From the NCBI RefSeq assembly GCF_024166365.1, contig NW_026060237.1, forward strand, positions 2,046,001 through 2,110,000: DNA of 64,000 nt, read 5' to 3'. The translations under genes were made by a program, and so were the position numbers. The notes below the pieces were generated by a model. The model saw nothing but the letters and a program-made list of their open reading frames with translations, made no database searches and had not been told where the DNA came from. The stretch comes from Elephas maximus indicus (taxonomy: Eukaryota; Chordata; Mammalia; Proboscidea; Elephantidae). Each line of letters starts with the position of its first letter. Position 1 is the first letter of the stretch. This document shows, piece after piece, positions 52,545 through 64,000 of this stretch.

Positions 52545-52915
52545 CCAAGTGGCATGGATTGCATTATGGATTCTAAAATATGTGTTTGAATCCTAACCCC
52601 CATACATGTGGATGAGACCCTATTGGGAATAGGGTTTCCTTTGTTATGTTAATGAGGCAGTGTCAGTACCCGTATGTCCTGAACATAATCACTTCTGAGC
52701 AGCATAGACCCAGAGACAAGCCAACACAGAAGTGGAAAGATGCATGCCACAAGGAGATGGCCTAGGAACCAAGGAACTGAAGCTGAAGAGACAAGAATCT
52801 TCCCCCAGAGCCACCAGAGAGAGAGAGGGAGAGAGACTTTTCCTAGAACTTGTCCCCTGAATTCAGACTTCTAGCCTCCAGAACTGTGAGAGAATAAATT
52901 TCTGTTCTTCAGGAA
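52545..52915 (+). mobile_element. MaLR-like LTR, partial, sense
   Basis: GGATTGCATTATGGATTC, CTATTGGGAATAGGG, GTTATGTTAATGAGGCAGTG, AACTGAAGCTGAAGAGACAA and GAGAATAAATTTCTGTTCTT (polyadenylation region). The two ends are eroded, so no target duplication is claimed. Confidence 0.75.
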
Positions 52916-53920
52916 GGGACTATCCAATAAGCAATGTAAATACATGCTTGGGGCATCAACAAAACAGGGGCACCAGTTGTCCAAAGCAAAGATCCACAGA
53001 TGCCAAGCAGACAGGACACAAGGAAAATCGAGCACCACAGTGGAAGGGGACTGGCAGGGCACTAAATGAAATTGATACTGCCTCCAGTGTGTGAGAATGT
53101 GATGGCCAGAAGTAAAGTCCATGCAGGGTCATGAAGGCTCCCATGACCACAGTTGTTTAAGCTATGAGGTACCTACCACTTCTACACTTTTGTTGACTAT
53201 TTGGTTTACTCTGGTGTAATTGAAACTCCTTATCTTGGCAGGTCTCTTGGTTCAATCTACTGTTTCATTCTAATACACAAGAGGTGAGGGTGGCTGTCGA
53301 GTCTAACTCTTGCTACATTCACCCAATATGCAACTGAATCCAACATAAGCCATTCCTGGGCATGGATGGATTATGTTACAGATAACAGATCTTTGATCCA
53401 TTTTGAGAGAACCATCTTGTACATCCATGTCTGCTGATCCAGTAACTCCAGCCAGGAGGGCCAGCAATGCTCTTTGCCACGATACAAACACAAGGTGTAC
53501 CCGTGTGTGAGTCTGGGTAGATAACCAATGGGAACTGCAGTCCCACATGATGCACAAAAGTGAGAGAACTCAAGTAAGTGGACCAATGCAATGAATTCAA
53601 TCAAGTTACTTTTTAATTGCACAAGATTTACTTATAAAGTTATGTCCTAAGTTTTGTGAATAATAACATTCATAACTTTAAAATATGTTTGGCATACATA
53701 CGGATGCAACCTAGCATACATTTAATATAATACCAACATGGAAAATAATATAATAGTAACATAGAAAAAGTGAAAAAAATACTGGAAATATTAAAATTTA
53801 TCTAACGAGGAAATTTTTAATTTATGTATCGAGTGAGCTTAGTTTTTTATTGTCTGTTTCACAGGACACAGTGCTTGATATTACTCTCTATATGCTAATA
53901 ACCATGGTATTTGGCCCATT
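52916..53920. other. Unique-looking sequence; no gene recognised
   Basis: A kilobase with several short minus-strand frames (52871-53122, 53303-53557, 53371-53622) in overlapping registers. None shows a family signature and their overlap argues against coding. Confidence 0.5.
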
Positions 53921-54075
53921 CCAAAACGTGATACCTTTGAGTTGATTCCGACTCATAACGACCCTACAGGACAGAGTAGAACTGCCCCGTAAGGTTTCCA
54001 AGGAGCAGCTGGTGGATTTGAACTGCTGACTTTTCATTATCAGAAAGCTCTTAACCACTGAGCCACCAGGGCTCT
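53921..54075 (-). repeat. AfroSINE
   Basis: Antisense: TGAGTTGATTCCGACTCATA + ACGACCCTA, close to consensus, then GAGCAGCTGGTGGATTTGAA and CCACCAGGGCTC. Confidence 0.93.
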
Positions 54076-54249
54076 GTTAGGCCCACTAAGAGGACACAAA
54101 ATTCATTATTTTATTTACCATAGAAAATATGTTTCTGTTTTGCAACAATGAGTGTGTTTCTAAATTTGTCTTCCAAGAAAGCAACAAAGGGTAGTTATCA
54201 GAACTTTACATTCATATTTTAACAGAATATTTACATATTTCTTTAAGGA

Positions 54250-54502
54250 AAACTACTACCCATCCTCCCTCATTAACGTCATAGAGCCAGGATTTACAAC
54301 ACATAGGAAAATCACACAATACCGGGAATCATGGCCCAGCCCAACTGATATACACATTTTTGTGGGGACATAATTCAATCCATAACACCAACCAAGCACT
54401 GGGTTGACAGAGGATCATGAAATGAAATATCAGTCTCATCTCCTTTGTCAATGGTGAGAGCCAGGTTTATAGCAGAACACATTAGACTGTTTTCACCAGG
54501 TA
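54250..54502 (-). repeat. Extra partial LTR plus flank: local tandem duplication in copy 2
   Basis: 54250-54386 repeats the LTR 5' third (CATCCTCCCTCATTAACG to CATAATTCAATCCATAACA). It is followed by the downstream flank with a deletion joining CAGAGGATCA directly to TGAAATGAAATATCAGTCTC (about 475 bases missing compared with 10772-11250), up to CTGTTTTCACCA. Then the LTR starts again at 54503. Copy 1 has no such extra unit. Confidence 0.8.
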
Positions 54503-54798
54503 GCCTGGGTCCAAAGCATCTCTTCTGCTCCCAGCACTGCCTTGGTGGTATGTGGCCCCGTGGCTGTCTGCTCACTTCTCGCTTTTATATCTCAAGAGAT
54601 TGCCTCAAGACATAATCCAATCTTGTAGATTGAATCCTGCCTCACTAACACAACTACCACCCATCCTCCCTCATTAACATCATGGAGGCAGGATTTACAA
54701 CACATAGGAAAATCACACAATACCAGGAATCACGGCCCAGCCCAACTGATACACACATTTTTGTGGGGACATAATTCAATCCATAACACCAACCAAGC
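54503..54798 (-). mobile_element. MaLR-like LTR, antisense, partial (duplicate of 10459-10748)
   Basis: CTTCTGCTCCCAGCACTG, CGCTTTTATATCTCAAGAG and GGGACATAATTCAATCCATA match the LTR of copy 1. Confidence 0.88.
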
Positions 54799-54887
54799 AT
54801 TTTGATGACACAGGATCAGGTAGTGTTTCATTCCATTTTGCAAGGGGTCACCATAAGTCTCCACAAACTCCATAGCAGCTAATAACT
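54799..54887 (+). repeat. Composite SINE tail (duplicate of 10749-10846)
   Basis: GATGACACAGGATCAGGTAG, GGGGTCACCATAAGTC and CCATAGCAGCTAATAAC. Confidence 0.8.
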
Positions 54888-54892
54888 GTTCT

Positions 54893-55068
54893 CATGACTC
54901 ATATAGAAACTATAGGAGTGAGTAGAACTGCCTCATAAAGCTTCCTAGGCTGTACTCATTACAGAAGCAGACTGCCATATCTTTCTCTTGCAGAGCAGAA
55001 GGTGGGTCTGAACCGCTGACCTTTTGGTTTAGCAGCCAAGCACTTAAACACTGTGCCACCAAAGCTTC
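54893..55068 (-). repeat. AfroSINE (duplicate of 10852-11028)
   Basis: Antisense: GTGAGTAGAACTGCCTCATA, GGGTCTGAACCGCTGACC and TTTTGGTTTAGCAGCC. Confidence 0.9.
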
Positions 55069-55380
55069 TTAACAACATTACATTCCTAATATGATTGCTG
55101 TTAAATAAATACCACGTGTAAGGGAAGTCTCAGTGCACAAAGCCTGGGCCATCCCAGTTCTTCCTCTTTAAGGGGATAAGCTGCACCCTCCCTGTGTTTT
55201 GCACAGTGCTATATAGACAGAAGGAGCTCAATTATATGTTGTTGTTAAACTCATTGATTTTAAAATTATGCCTCATCAATTTTCCAATTGCATGAAATGA
55301 AATATCAGTTTCATCCCTTTGTCGATAGTGAGACCCAGGTTTAGAGCAGAACACATTAGATTGTTAACGCCATCTTGTCT

Positions 55381-55974
55381 TTTCTTTTTTAGTTTGTTTT
55401 ACTTTTGCTGTTGTTGAGACTACACACAGTAAAACTTACACCGATTCACCAGTTTCTGCACATACCATTCAGTGACATCGATGACATTCTTTGAGTGGTG
55501 CAGCCATTCTCACCCTCCTTTTCTGAGTTGTTGTTCTCACCCCACTAACATAAACTTGCTGCCCCCTAAGCTTCCTATCCAAACTTTCTAGTTGCTGTGG
55601 TCAAAGTGACCCCATATAAAAAAAAAAAAAATCTGTTGCTGTTGAGTTAATCCCAACTCATAGCCTCCCTATAGGATGGAGTAGAACTGACCCATAGGGT
55701 TTTCAAGGAACAGCTGGTGGATTTAAACTGCTGACCTTTGGGCTAGCAGCTGAGTACTTAACCTCCATGCTACCAGGGCTCCACCTAGACAGTTCTTAAA
55801 AGAGCATAATGCTCAAGGCAGACAGCCTTTACTAGTTAATTATTGTTTGTTTGCTTTTTGTAATAAATTTTATTTTATTTTATTTTTTTTGTTGTTATTG
55901 AGAATATACACAGCAAAATATACACCAATTCAACAGTCTCTACGAGCACAATTCAGTGACATTTTTTACGTTCT
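55381..55974 (-). mobile_element. LINE 3' UTR-like repeat with AfroSINE (duplicate of 11341-11956)
   Basis: TTTTACTTTTGCTGTTG, CATACCATTCAGTGACATCG, then an AfroSINE antisense at 55622-55783 (AATCCCAACTCATAGCCTCC) and TTCTTAAAAGAGCATAATGC. The second LINE-like copy begins at about 55860 and is cut at 55974. Confidence 0.7.
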
Positions 55975-56704
55975 TCAGTAAGCAAGGCAGTATCATCTGC
56001 CTCTCTCAGATTATTAACGAGTCTTCCTGCAATGCTGATGGCACATTTTTCTTGAGATAGTCCAGCTTCTCACATTATTTGATCAGCATATAAATTTAGT
56101 ATGTATGGTGAAAGGATACAACCCCGAAGCATATATTTCCTGATTTTAAAGCACACGCTATTCCCTTGTTCTGCTTGAGCAACTGATTTGTGGTCTATGT
56201 ACAGGTTTCATATCAGCAAAATTAAGTGTTCTAAAATCCCCATACTTCACAATGTGATCCATAATTTGTTATGATCCACAAAATTGAATGCCTTTGCATA
56301 GTTCAATAAAACACATGTATTCCTGTATTCTCTGTTTTCAACCATGACCCGCCTGACATCAGCAATGATAAAACTTTTTCTGTGTCCTCTTCTGAATCCA
56401 ACTTGAATTTATGGAAGTTCCCTATTGATATACTGCTACAACTGTTTTTAATTATCTTCAGCAAAATTTTACCTGCATGTGGTATTAATGGTATTGTTTG
56501 ATAATTTCTGCACTCTGTTGGATCACCTTTCTGTAGAATGGCATAAATATGGATGTCTTCCAGTAGATTGGCCAGGTTGCTGTGAGCACTTCCAGTACCA
56601 CATTCATTTGTTGAAGCATCTCCATGGGTATTCTGTCAGTTCCTATGTTTTTGACCAACACCTGCAGTGTAGCTTCAGCTTCTTCCTTCAGTCCCATAGG
56701 TTCT
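55975..56704 (-). mobile_element. RTE LINE fragment, antisense, 3' end missing
   Basis: Equivalent of 18448-19186. Starts at AGTAAGCAAGGCAGTATCAT inside the RT region; the 0.73 kb of 3' end present in copy 1 is gone. CTTCAGCTTCTTCCTTCAGT at 56670 marks the other end. Confidence 0.88.
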
Positions 56705-59320
56705 TGCTCATAGAATACCTACAAGCCTTTTAACTTTATCTCTCCTGTAAACGAATATGCATGCTGAATACCTCTCACATCTGAGAACTATTAGTTTAAT
56801 TTAATTGAGGAGGAGTTAGCATAAGTGTTTCACATTCCTTCCCTGAACAAAAATTCCAAGAAATAAACAAACTGTTAGAAGCAAATTGTCAGAAACCTGA
56901 AAGAAAATCAAAATTTATGGCAATGAAGTAGATGATGAGTAAAGAAAAGGTGACATCAGACCTCTCAGAAAGAGGAATTCCAGTGAGCAGGCAGCATTAA
57001 TATTGTACACTCATGCCCCCCTAGGACAATGAGAGGAAAAAATAAGATTGATGCATTTGGCGATCTCAGAACTCTCTCCAAGGAAGGGCTGGAGAACTAG
57101 CCTGATTCACAAATTAGGAGACAGTGGTAGCAGGGACAGTGGGAAGGATATTTGTAGAACTTCCACACTCTACTCACCAACCCAGCTAGTATGGCCATTT
57201 TAAGAAGGCTGTTGGTGGCATCTCCAAATGAAACAATACCCAGGGCAGGAACAAAATGGAAGACTCAGACTGAGACCTGGATACTGAATAAACAGACATG
57301 GAAAGGTTTAACAAGATGGGAAAGGCATACACTGCAGTTGGCCAGACCTGACAGAGAGTAGTACTTGAATGCAGCATAGAATTGAGTTCCAGGAACTCCA
57401 GGAAAATACAGTAAAGTGGTGTGGAATGGCCTGGGTAAAATACATGAGCAGGTGGTAGGAATGGCAGAGAGTGTACCCCGAAGGGGGGAATCAGGATAGG
57501 AGCAACAATGAGGGTGTATATTCCAAAATGTGAGGTTAGGGTATTGGTAGGAGAGTCCAGGATTAGTACTTGCGACCACTTACCAGCAATAGGACAGCAA
57601 CTCTTCAGACAAATCCTAGTATCCTGTTACCTCCTACCAGAGAAGCGAATCAGAGTCCTTGGCCTCAGAGATGGAAGTTTTACCCACCATCCTCAAGCAT
57701 TGCCTCCTCTTAAGCCATGCCTCTACCACATGCAATGCAGCCCAATGAGCCAGGGACCTGCCACTGGCAGCACTGCCGTGACAGCCAGTAGTACTGATTC
57801 ACATGGTAGGGCCCCACAACAAGCTACCCTCTGAAGGGCACTGCCCCCGTCACCACACAGCCTATGGTGAGAAAGGTCCCTAAGTCTATGCCTCAGCCTT
57901 TCTTTGGGAGCCTGAACCAAATCACCTCACACACCTGTGACAGAATGCCACACCCGGCCAATTGGCACTTCCAGTCCCTTAAGCAAATCTAGGGTATGAT
58001 GTCAGGAAAAACTCCACCCTTACCCCTTCCAGCACAACAGAAAATCCAAAAAACTCCAGACATGTCTGATACCTTTCCTGGCACGTAGCATACACCAGAG
58101 TATGCTGACAATTTGCCCTGACATAGAGATGACAGGGGACATAGCCACACATCTCCTTAGAACTGATGCAGGAAATGTGCCACTCCAGCTGTGATATAGA
58201 AAAATAAAAACTATTCCCCTGGCTAGAACATGGGGAGATCCACTACCCCTGGGCTTCTGATACAACAGAGAAAGACTACAAAACACCTACCAGTCACCTG
58301 ACAGCTTACCAAGAACAAAATGCAAGAAAGAAGAGTGGAACTGTCAGCTCAAAAAACAAAGAGGTAATGTTTACATAGTTTCATCCAAGACATATGAACA
58401 AGCTGTCTTGGGGCAGTTTGGCAGAGTAACCACGGCTAGGATGAAAGTTTCTTTGAACCACCGGAGGAAAAAATGAGGAAGAAGAGCAACATAAAGAGAA
58501 GGGAGAAAAGCCATTGTCCTGGTCCAAGAATCAAACAAATGGAATATTAAATAAATTAGTAATTCTTAATGTCTAAAATACAACAGTCAGTTAGAAAGCA
58601 TACGTTGGGACAGGAAACCATAGCTGATTCGATGACCAAAATAAGAGGAAATAAGTTGTCCCTGAGAAAGGTCATATAATGGAAATATTCAACAAGGATT
58701 TTATTGTTAGTGTTACGTATGTTCAAAGAGATACTGAAAAGTACAGAAAAAGATCTAAAAGAAATCAGAAAAACAACACAAAAAAATAGAACTTTAATAA
58801 GATAGAAAACTGAAAAAATAGTCTATATATACAAATACTAGAGCTCAAGAACAAAAGAGATGATCCGCAAAATGGAAGGACACAAAAGTAGAATTGAAAT
58901 GACAGAGACTTCCAGTGAACATAAAGACAGAACTTTGAGAAAGCTTAGTCTGAAGAGCAACAGGAAAAAAAAAAAGGAGGGGAATGAAGGAAAATGAACA
59001 AAGCCTAAGAGAGATGTGAGAGACCATCAAGAAAAATAACTTATGCATTATGAGGGCACCAGGGGGAGACAAGAGTGAGAGGGCCACAGAGAGATTTTGA
59101 AGAAATAGTGGCAGGATACTTCCCAAACATCACAAAAGAAAGGAAATATAATCTCCAAGAAGCTCAGTGAACTACACGTAGGATAAAAGCTAAAAGAAAT
59201 TCACCAAGGCATTTCATAATCGAACTGCTGAGAACCAAGAACAAAGAGAAAATTTGAAGAGAATGAGAAAAGAGAACTGTTATATACAAGTTGACCCAAG
59301 TAAGTCCTGACTTATCTTCA

Positions 59321-59472
59321 TAAGGAGCCCTGATAGCACAGTGGTTCACTGTCCAAAAGTTGGCAGTTGAGAGCTACTATTTGCTCCTTAGAATCCCTGT
59401 GGGACAGTTCTACTCTGTCCTATAGGGTCACTATGAGTCTAAATTCACTCATTGGCAATTGGTTTTGGTTCT
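59321..59472 (+). repeat. AfroSINE in L1 (duplicate of 21763-21908)
   Basis: AAGGAGCCCTGATAGCACAG head, closer to consensus than copy 1, then CTACTCTGTCCTATAGGGTC and TTGGCAATTGGTTTTGG. Confidence 0.92.
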
Positions 59473-60619
59473 ATCTTCAGAAACCACAGAGGCAAAAAAG
59501 TAATGGATGACATATTTAAAGTGCAGAAAGAGAAAAAAAATGGCAAGAATAATATACACAACAAAAATATCATTCAGAAACAAGGGAGAAATTAAGACAT
59601 TCTCAGATAAGCAAAAATGAAGGGAATTTGTTAGCACCAGATCAGCCCTACAAGAAGTACTAAAAGGACTCTTCCACAAAGAAAGGTAATGGCACTAAAG
59701 AGAACCTGAAGGGGTACATGCACAAAAGCACTGTCAGTATAAACATGACACCTATGGCACTTTTGGATGGTGAATACTTAACTAAGGTAAAGTTATATGC
59801 AGAAAATAGGAGCTAAATACATACAACAATAAAGTAATTTACATTCATATTACAGGAAAACAAAGAGACTAAGATGTAATTGATAATAGCACCCAAAGAA
59901 CAGGGAGGATGAGTGTCAACATAGAATTTTTTTTATGTTAAGGAAGTCAAGGTGTCATTTAGATATATCAGTTTGTTATAAATGTGAGGTGTTAGATACA
60001 AATCTCATGGAAAGGAAAAAAAGTAAATAAAAAGAAATCATTCCTGAAAATAAATAGTAAAGCAAACAAAATGTCTCAGGACTCACAGGAAAATAATAAG
60101 TAAGGTGAAGAAAAACTCATATTCATAAAGAATCCAGCACTGAAGGTAAAGAACAAAGAAACCATAAATTTCACCAAAATTAAAACAAGAAAAAAGTACA
60201 ACAAAATGGCAGAAGTAAATCCACCCATATTGATAATCACCATAAATGTAAATAGATTAAATACTCCTATCAAGAGGTGGAGAGTGGCAGGATGGATTGA
60301 AAAAATAGAAAACACACACACAAAGAAAAAGAAAAAAAAAGCATGATACATCTATATGCTGTCTACACCTTAGGAACAAGGTCATATATAGTTTAAAAGC
60401 TAAAACATGAAAAAAAAAAGTCAATGCAAATAGCAAAAAACAAAACAGGTGTGATACTATCTGAAAAATCAAACATTAAATTAATATTATAAAAGACAAA
60501 ACAACAACGTCGATTCGAGAAGACGTAACAAGTACAAATATGCATCTAACATAAGAGCCTCAAAATATATAAGCAATCTCTGACAGAATTGAGTAGAGAA
60601 GGGAAAGGTGTGCAATAAT

Positions 60620-60812
60620 AGGTGTTGTTTTGTGCAGTTGAATCAATCCCAGCTCCTAACTATGCTACAGGACAGAGTAGAACTGCCCCATAGAGTTTCA
60701 TAGGCTAAATTTTTAAGAGAATAGGTTGTCTTTTCTCTTGCAGAGCTGTTGGGTGTGTTTGACCTGCCAACGTTTTGGTTAGTAGCCAAGCTCTTAATGA
60801 TTGTGCTACCAA
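60620..60812 (-). repeat. AfroSINE in L1 (duplicate of 23056-23250)
   Basis: Antisense: CAGGACAGAGTAGAACTGCC, GTTTGACCTGCCAACG and TTTTGGTTAGTAGCC. Confidence 0.9.
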
Positions 60813-62705
60813 TGTATGAAAAGTTACAATAGTAGGAAACTTTAAAACACCATTTTCTGTTATGCAAGGAGATACAAAGCAGATCAATAAAGAAACAGGA
60901 GACTTAACAATCACTATTAAACAAGAGCACCTAACAGGCATTAATGGAACACTCCCTGCCCCACAGCAGCTCTACATACATTCTTCTCCAATGAACTAAG
61001 ATTATTCTCCAATGTAGACAATATTTTAGTGCTCAAAGCAAACTGTAATAAACATACAGAGACTGAAACCATACAAAGCATCTTTTAAGATTATAACAGA
61101 ATCAAGTTAGAAACCAAAAACACGAAGTAAATGGGCTGGATAATACAAGGAAATTAATAGCACACTACTAAAGATACAAAGGATTATAGAAGAAAAAAAA
61201 GGAGCGCTATTAAGAAAAATTAGAATTAAACAAGAATCAAGATACACTATAGCAAAACCTACAGGACATACTGAAGGAATTGCTGAGGGATATCATTAGC
61301 ATTGAGTGATTACATTAAGAATGAATGAGGATCCCAAAATTGATGGTTTAACTCTCCACCATGAAGAAATAGAAAAGGAACAGTAGAAAAAGACCAAACT
61401 CTCAGAAAAAAAGAAAATAGTAAAGATCCTGGGAGAAATAAACCATCTTGAAAATAGAAAAAAAATTGAGTCAATGAAACCAGTAGTCGGTTCTTTGAAA
61501 GAATCAATAAAATAGACAAACCACTGCCTAAAATGACAAAGGAAAAAATTGAGAAGATGCAAATAACCAAAATAAGAAATGAAGATAGAGACATTACAAC
61601 AGATAAATGAAAAGGAACATAAGAGAATACTATGGAAAGTCACATTTCAACAAACTGGAATGCTTAGATGAAATGCACATACACTGACAATATAACCTAT
61701 TGCTACTAACACACATACACACACAAATAAAAAATATCCATTAACCCACAAGGAAAGAGGAGATTCAATCAGTCATCAAACACCTCGCCCTCCCCCAAGC
61801 CAGAAGAAAAAAAAAAAAAAAGCAGATGACCAGATGGCCTCACTGGAGAATCTAGTAAACATTCAGAGAAGAAATGACATCTATCCTACTCAAAGTCTTC
61901 CTAAATTTAGGACAGAAGAAGTGTTTCTTCAGTCATTCTATTAAGCCAGCATGACTGTGATACCAAAGCCAGACAAAGACATCACAAGAAAAGAACACTA
62001 CAGACCAGTATCCCTCATAAATATAGACATAAAAACTCTCAACAAAATTTTGTCAAACAGAATCCAATAGCACATTCAACAAAAAATTACACCATGATCA
62101 TATTGTATTTATTCCAGGAATCTAAGGCTGTTTCAACATTCAGCATCAATCAATGTAATATACGACGCTGAAAAAAAAGAAACACCACATGATCCTCTTA
62201 ACATATTTGGAAAAGTATTTTAATGAAACCCTAAACCATTTACTTATTAAAACTTTTGACAAAATAGAAATAGAGGGGAAATACCTTAACGTGATTAAGG
62301 GCATTGATGAAAAACCAAGAGACAATATCAAGGTCAATAAAGACCAAAGCCTTCCCTTTGTAAGGAGAACGAGACAAGGATGGCCCCTATCACAACTTAT
62401 ATTCAATATTGTTCCAGAAGTCCTAGTGAGCACAGTAAGAACAAAGAAAAAAAAGGAAGGGAAGGAGGGAGAAAAGAAAGACAGAGAGAAAAAATGTATC
62501 CAAAGTAGAAAAGAAGACATAAAACTATATGGAAATAACATAACATGCATATAAAACCCTGATGGTTTCATAGCAAATTTGCTAGAACAAATAGAAAAAT
62601 AAAGGAAGGTGGCAGGCTACAAGATCAACACACCAATCACTTGGGTTTTCTGTACCGCAACAGTAAGAGATCAGAAAAGGAAATCAAGTAAGCAGTATAA
62701 TTTGC

Positions 62706-64000
62706 AATATTGTTGTTAAATGCTTAGACATGGGTCTGATTCATGAAGACCCTACTAACACTGCCTGGACAGGTCTTTTCCTCACAATTGTTGTTATGCT
62801 TGAGCCCACTGTTGCGGCAACTGTGTCAATCAGTCTTGATGAGGGTATTCCTCTTTTTAGCTGACCACCTACTTTACAGGTCTGTGAAAAAGAGGAAGGT
62901 CCCCAACAAGACAGACTGACACAGTGGCTCCAACAATGGGCTTAAGCATAACAACAATTGTGAGGATGGCACTGGTCCAGGCAGGATCAGGCAGTGTTTT
63001 GTTCTGTTTTATACAGGGTCACTATGAGTTGGAACTGACTAGATGGCACCTAACAACAACAACTACTTTACTAAATATGATGTCCTTCTTCGAGGACTGG
63101 TCCCTTCACAATATATCGTAAGTACGTGAAGCAAAGTATCACCATCCTTGCCTCTAAGGAGCATTCCGGCTGTGTTTTACTTCTTCCAATACAGATTTGT
63201 TCCTTCTTCTAGGGGTCCACAGTATATTCAATATTTTTTGCCAACACCATAATTCAAATGCATCAGTTCAGTCTTCTTTATTCTTTGTCCAGCTTTCCCA
63301 TGTACCTGAGGTGACTGAAGAAACCATGGCTTGGGTCATGTGCACTTTATAGCTTAAAGTGACATATTTGCTTGTTTACCCTTTAAAGAGGTCTTTTGCA
63401 ACAGATTTGCCTGGTGCAAGAGTTCTTTGATTTCTTGACAGCTGCTTCCATGGGTATTGATTGTGGATCCAAGTAAAATGAAATCTTTGACAAATTCAAT
63501 CTTTTCTCCTTCTATCGTGACATTGCTTACTGGTTTGATTGTGAGGGTTTTTGTTTTCTCTAAATTGAGGTGTAATCCATATTGAAGGCTGTGGTTTTTG
63601 ATATTATGAGTAAGTGTTTCAAGTGCTGTTCACTTTCAGCCAGCAAAGTTGTGTCATCTGCATATCGCTGGTGGTTAGTGAGTCTTCCTCGAATCCAGAT
63701 GCCCCTTTCTTCTTCGTATAGTCCAGCTTCACGGATTTTTTGTTCAGCATGTGGATTGAATAAGTATGGTGTGAAAGGATACAACCCTAAGGCACCTTTC
63801 TGATTTGAAACTATGCAATAGCCCCTCATTCTGTTGGAATGACTGCATTTTGGTATATGTAGATTCCTCATCAAAACAGTTAAGTGTTGTGGAATACCCA
63901 TTCTTCATAATGTTATTTTTAATTCATTATGATCCACACAGTTGAATGCCTTCGCATGGTCAATAAAACACAGGTAAACATGTTTTAGGTATTCTCTGCT
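62706..64000 (-). mobile_element. RTE LINE, antisense (duplicate of 25138-26412), cut by window end
   Basis: TTGTTGTTAAATGCTTAGAC tail, ACTTTACTAAATATGATGTC and the motif C region near 63660 (CATCTGCATATCGCTGGTGG). Minus frame 63560-63901 keeps a piece of the palm. Hosts the RTE tail at 62878-63062. Confidence 0.88.
62878..63062 (+). mobile_element. RTE tail inserted in RTE (duplicate of 25306-25489)
   Basis: AGGTCTGTGAAAAAGAGG to GGCACCTAACAACAACAA, with the same CTACTTTAC flanks (62869-62877 and 63063-63071) as copy 1. Confidence 0.92.

Larger units (their letters stand above)
54503..55974 (+). repeat. Large direct duplication, copy 2, left arm
   Basis: Collinear with 10459-11956: LTR, composite-SINE tail, AfroSINE (54893-55068), unknown 300 bases, LINE-like repeat with its AfroSINE (55622-55783). 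At 55970-55975 the match to 11956 ends and the match to 18448 begins. Confidence 0.9.
56705..62705 (+). mobile_element. Old L1 LINE (L1M-like), second copy
   Basis: Equivalent of 19187-25137 with the same SINE insertions. TTCTCAGATAAGCAAAAATG at 59601, GCATCAATCAATGTAATA at 62143 and CAAAATAGAAATAGAGGGG at 62260 mark ORF1, RT and later parts. Sense piece 62189-62554 is the longest open stretch. Equally decayed. Confidence 0.82.
55975..64000 (+). repeat. Large direct duplication, copy 2, right arm (runs off the window)
   Basis: Collinear with 18448-26412 to the last base shown. Contains RTE antisense (55975-56704), the L1 (56705-62705), shared SINEs and the second RTE with its nested tail. 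Confidence 0.92.

Overview
This is nuclear DNA from a placental mammal, almost certainly an afrotherian and probably of the elephant lineage. More than forty copies of a tRNA-derived SINE with the AfroSINE structure (A-box and B-box head, body ending in a tail that spells GACTCATAGCGACCCTA on the opposite strand) are scattered through it. They sit among RTE-type LINEs of the kind known from elephant (RTE1_LA-like), L1 LINEs of several ages, MaLR/ERVL-like LTRs and one piggyBac-like DNA element. The organism call is inference from repeat content, not from a database match. Family names and consensus comparisons are from memory.

Only one host gene is visible: a single-exon, minus-strand reading frame at 13238-14314 in a GC- and CpG-rich island. 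It encodes the GDSL/SGNH-type PC-esterase domain of the PCED1 (FAM113) family and is closest to PCED1B. The esterase domain is intact, but the proline-rich tail appears to leave frame after about residue 268.

Layout: 1-12.2 kb is dense SINE territory with L1 and RTE pieces, a solo LTR with a perfect 5-bp target duplication (9221-9739), and a tRNA-Gly/RTE composite SINE split by another LTR. 12.2-15.6 kb is mostly unique sequence with the PCED1B-like gene. 15.84-17.67 kb is a decayed tandem array with a period near 102 bp. 17.7-28 kb holds an RTE fragment, an old L1 of about 6 kb and a set of nested RTEs. 27.9-38.1 kb is a LINE graveyard (RTE, then L1 fragments in both orientations, then RTE) ending in a SINE whose interior has expanded into six 91-bp units. 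38.1-54 kb holds a piggyBac-like element (40936-41651), an RTE inserted into a tandemly duplicated LTR piece, a 0.58-kb trinucleotide array, an antisense L1, nested SINEs and further LTRs.

54.5-64 kb is a second, direct-orientation copy of 10.46-11.96 kb joined to 18.45-26.41 kb. It carries the same nested insertions but lacks the intervening 6.5 kb that contains the PCED1B-like gene and the 102-bp array. The duplication runs off the right edge of the window.

No operon, CRISPR array, rRNA gene or functional tRNA gene is present. Most open frames outside the PCED1B-like gene are decayed LINE proteins or chance frames in repeats. Repeat boundaries are by eye and usually good to about 10 bases; where a target-site duplication is quoted they are exact.
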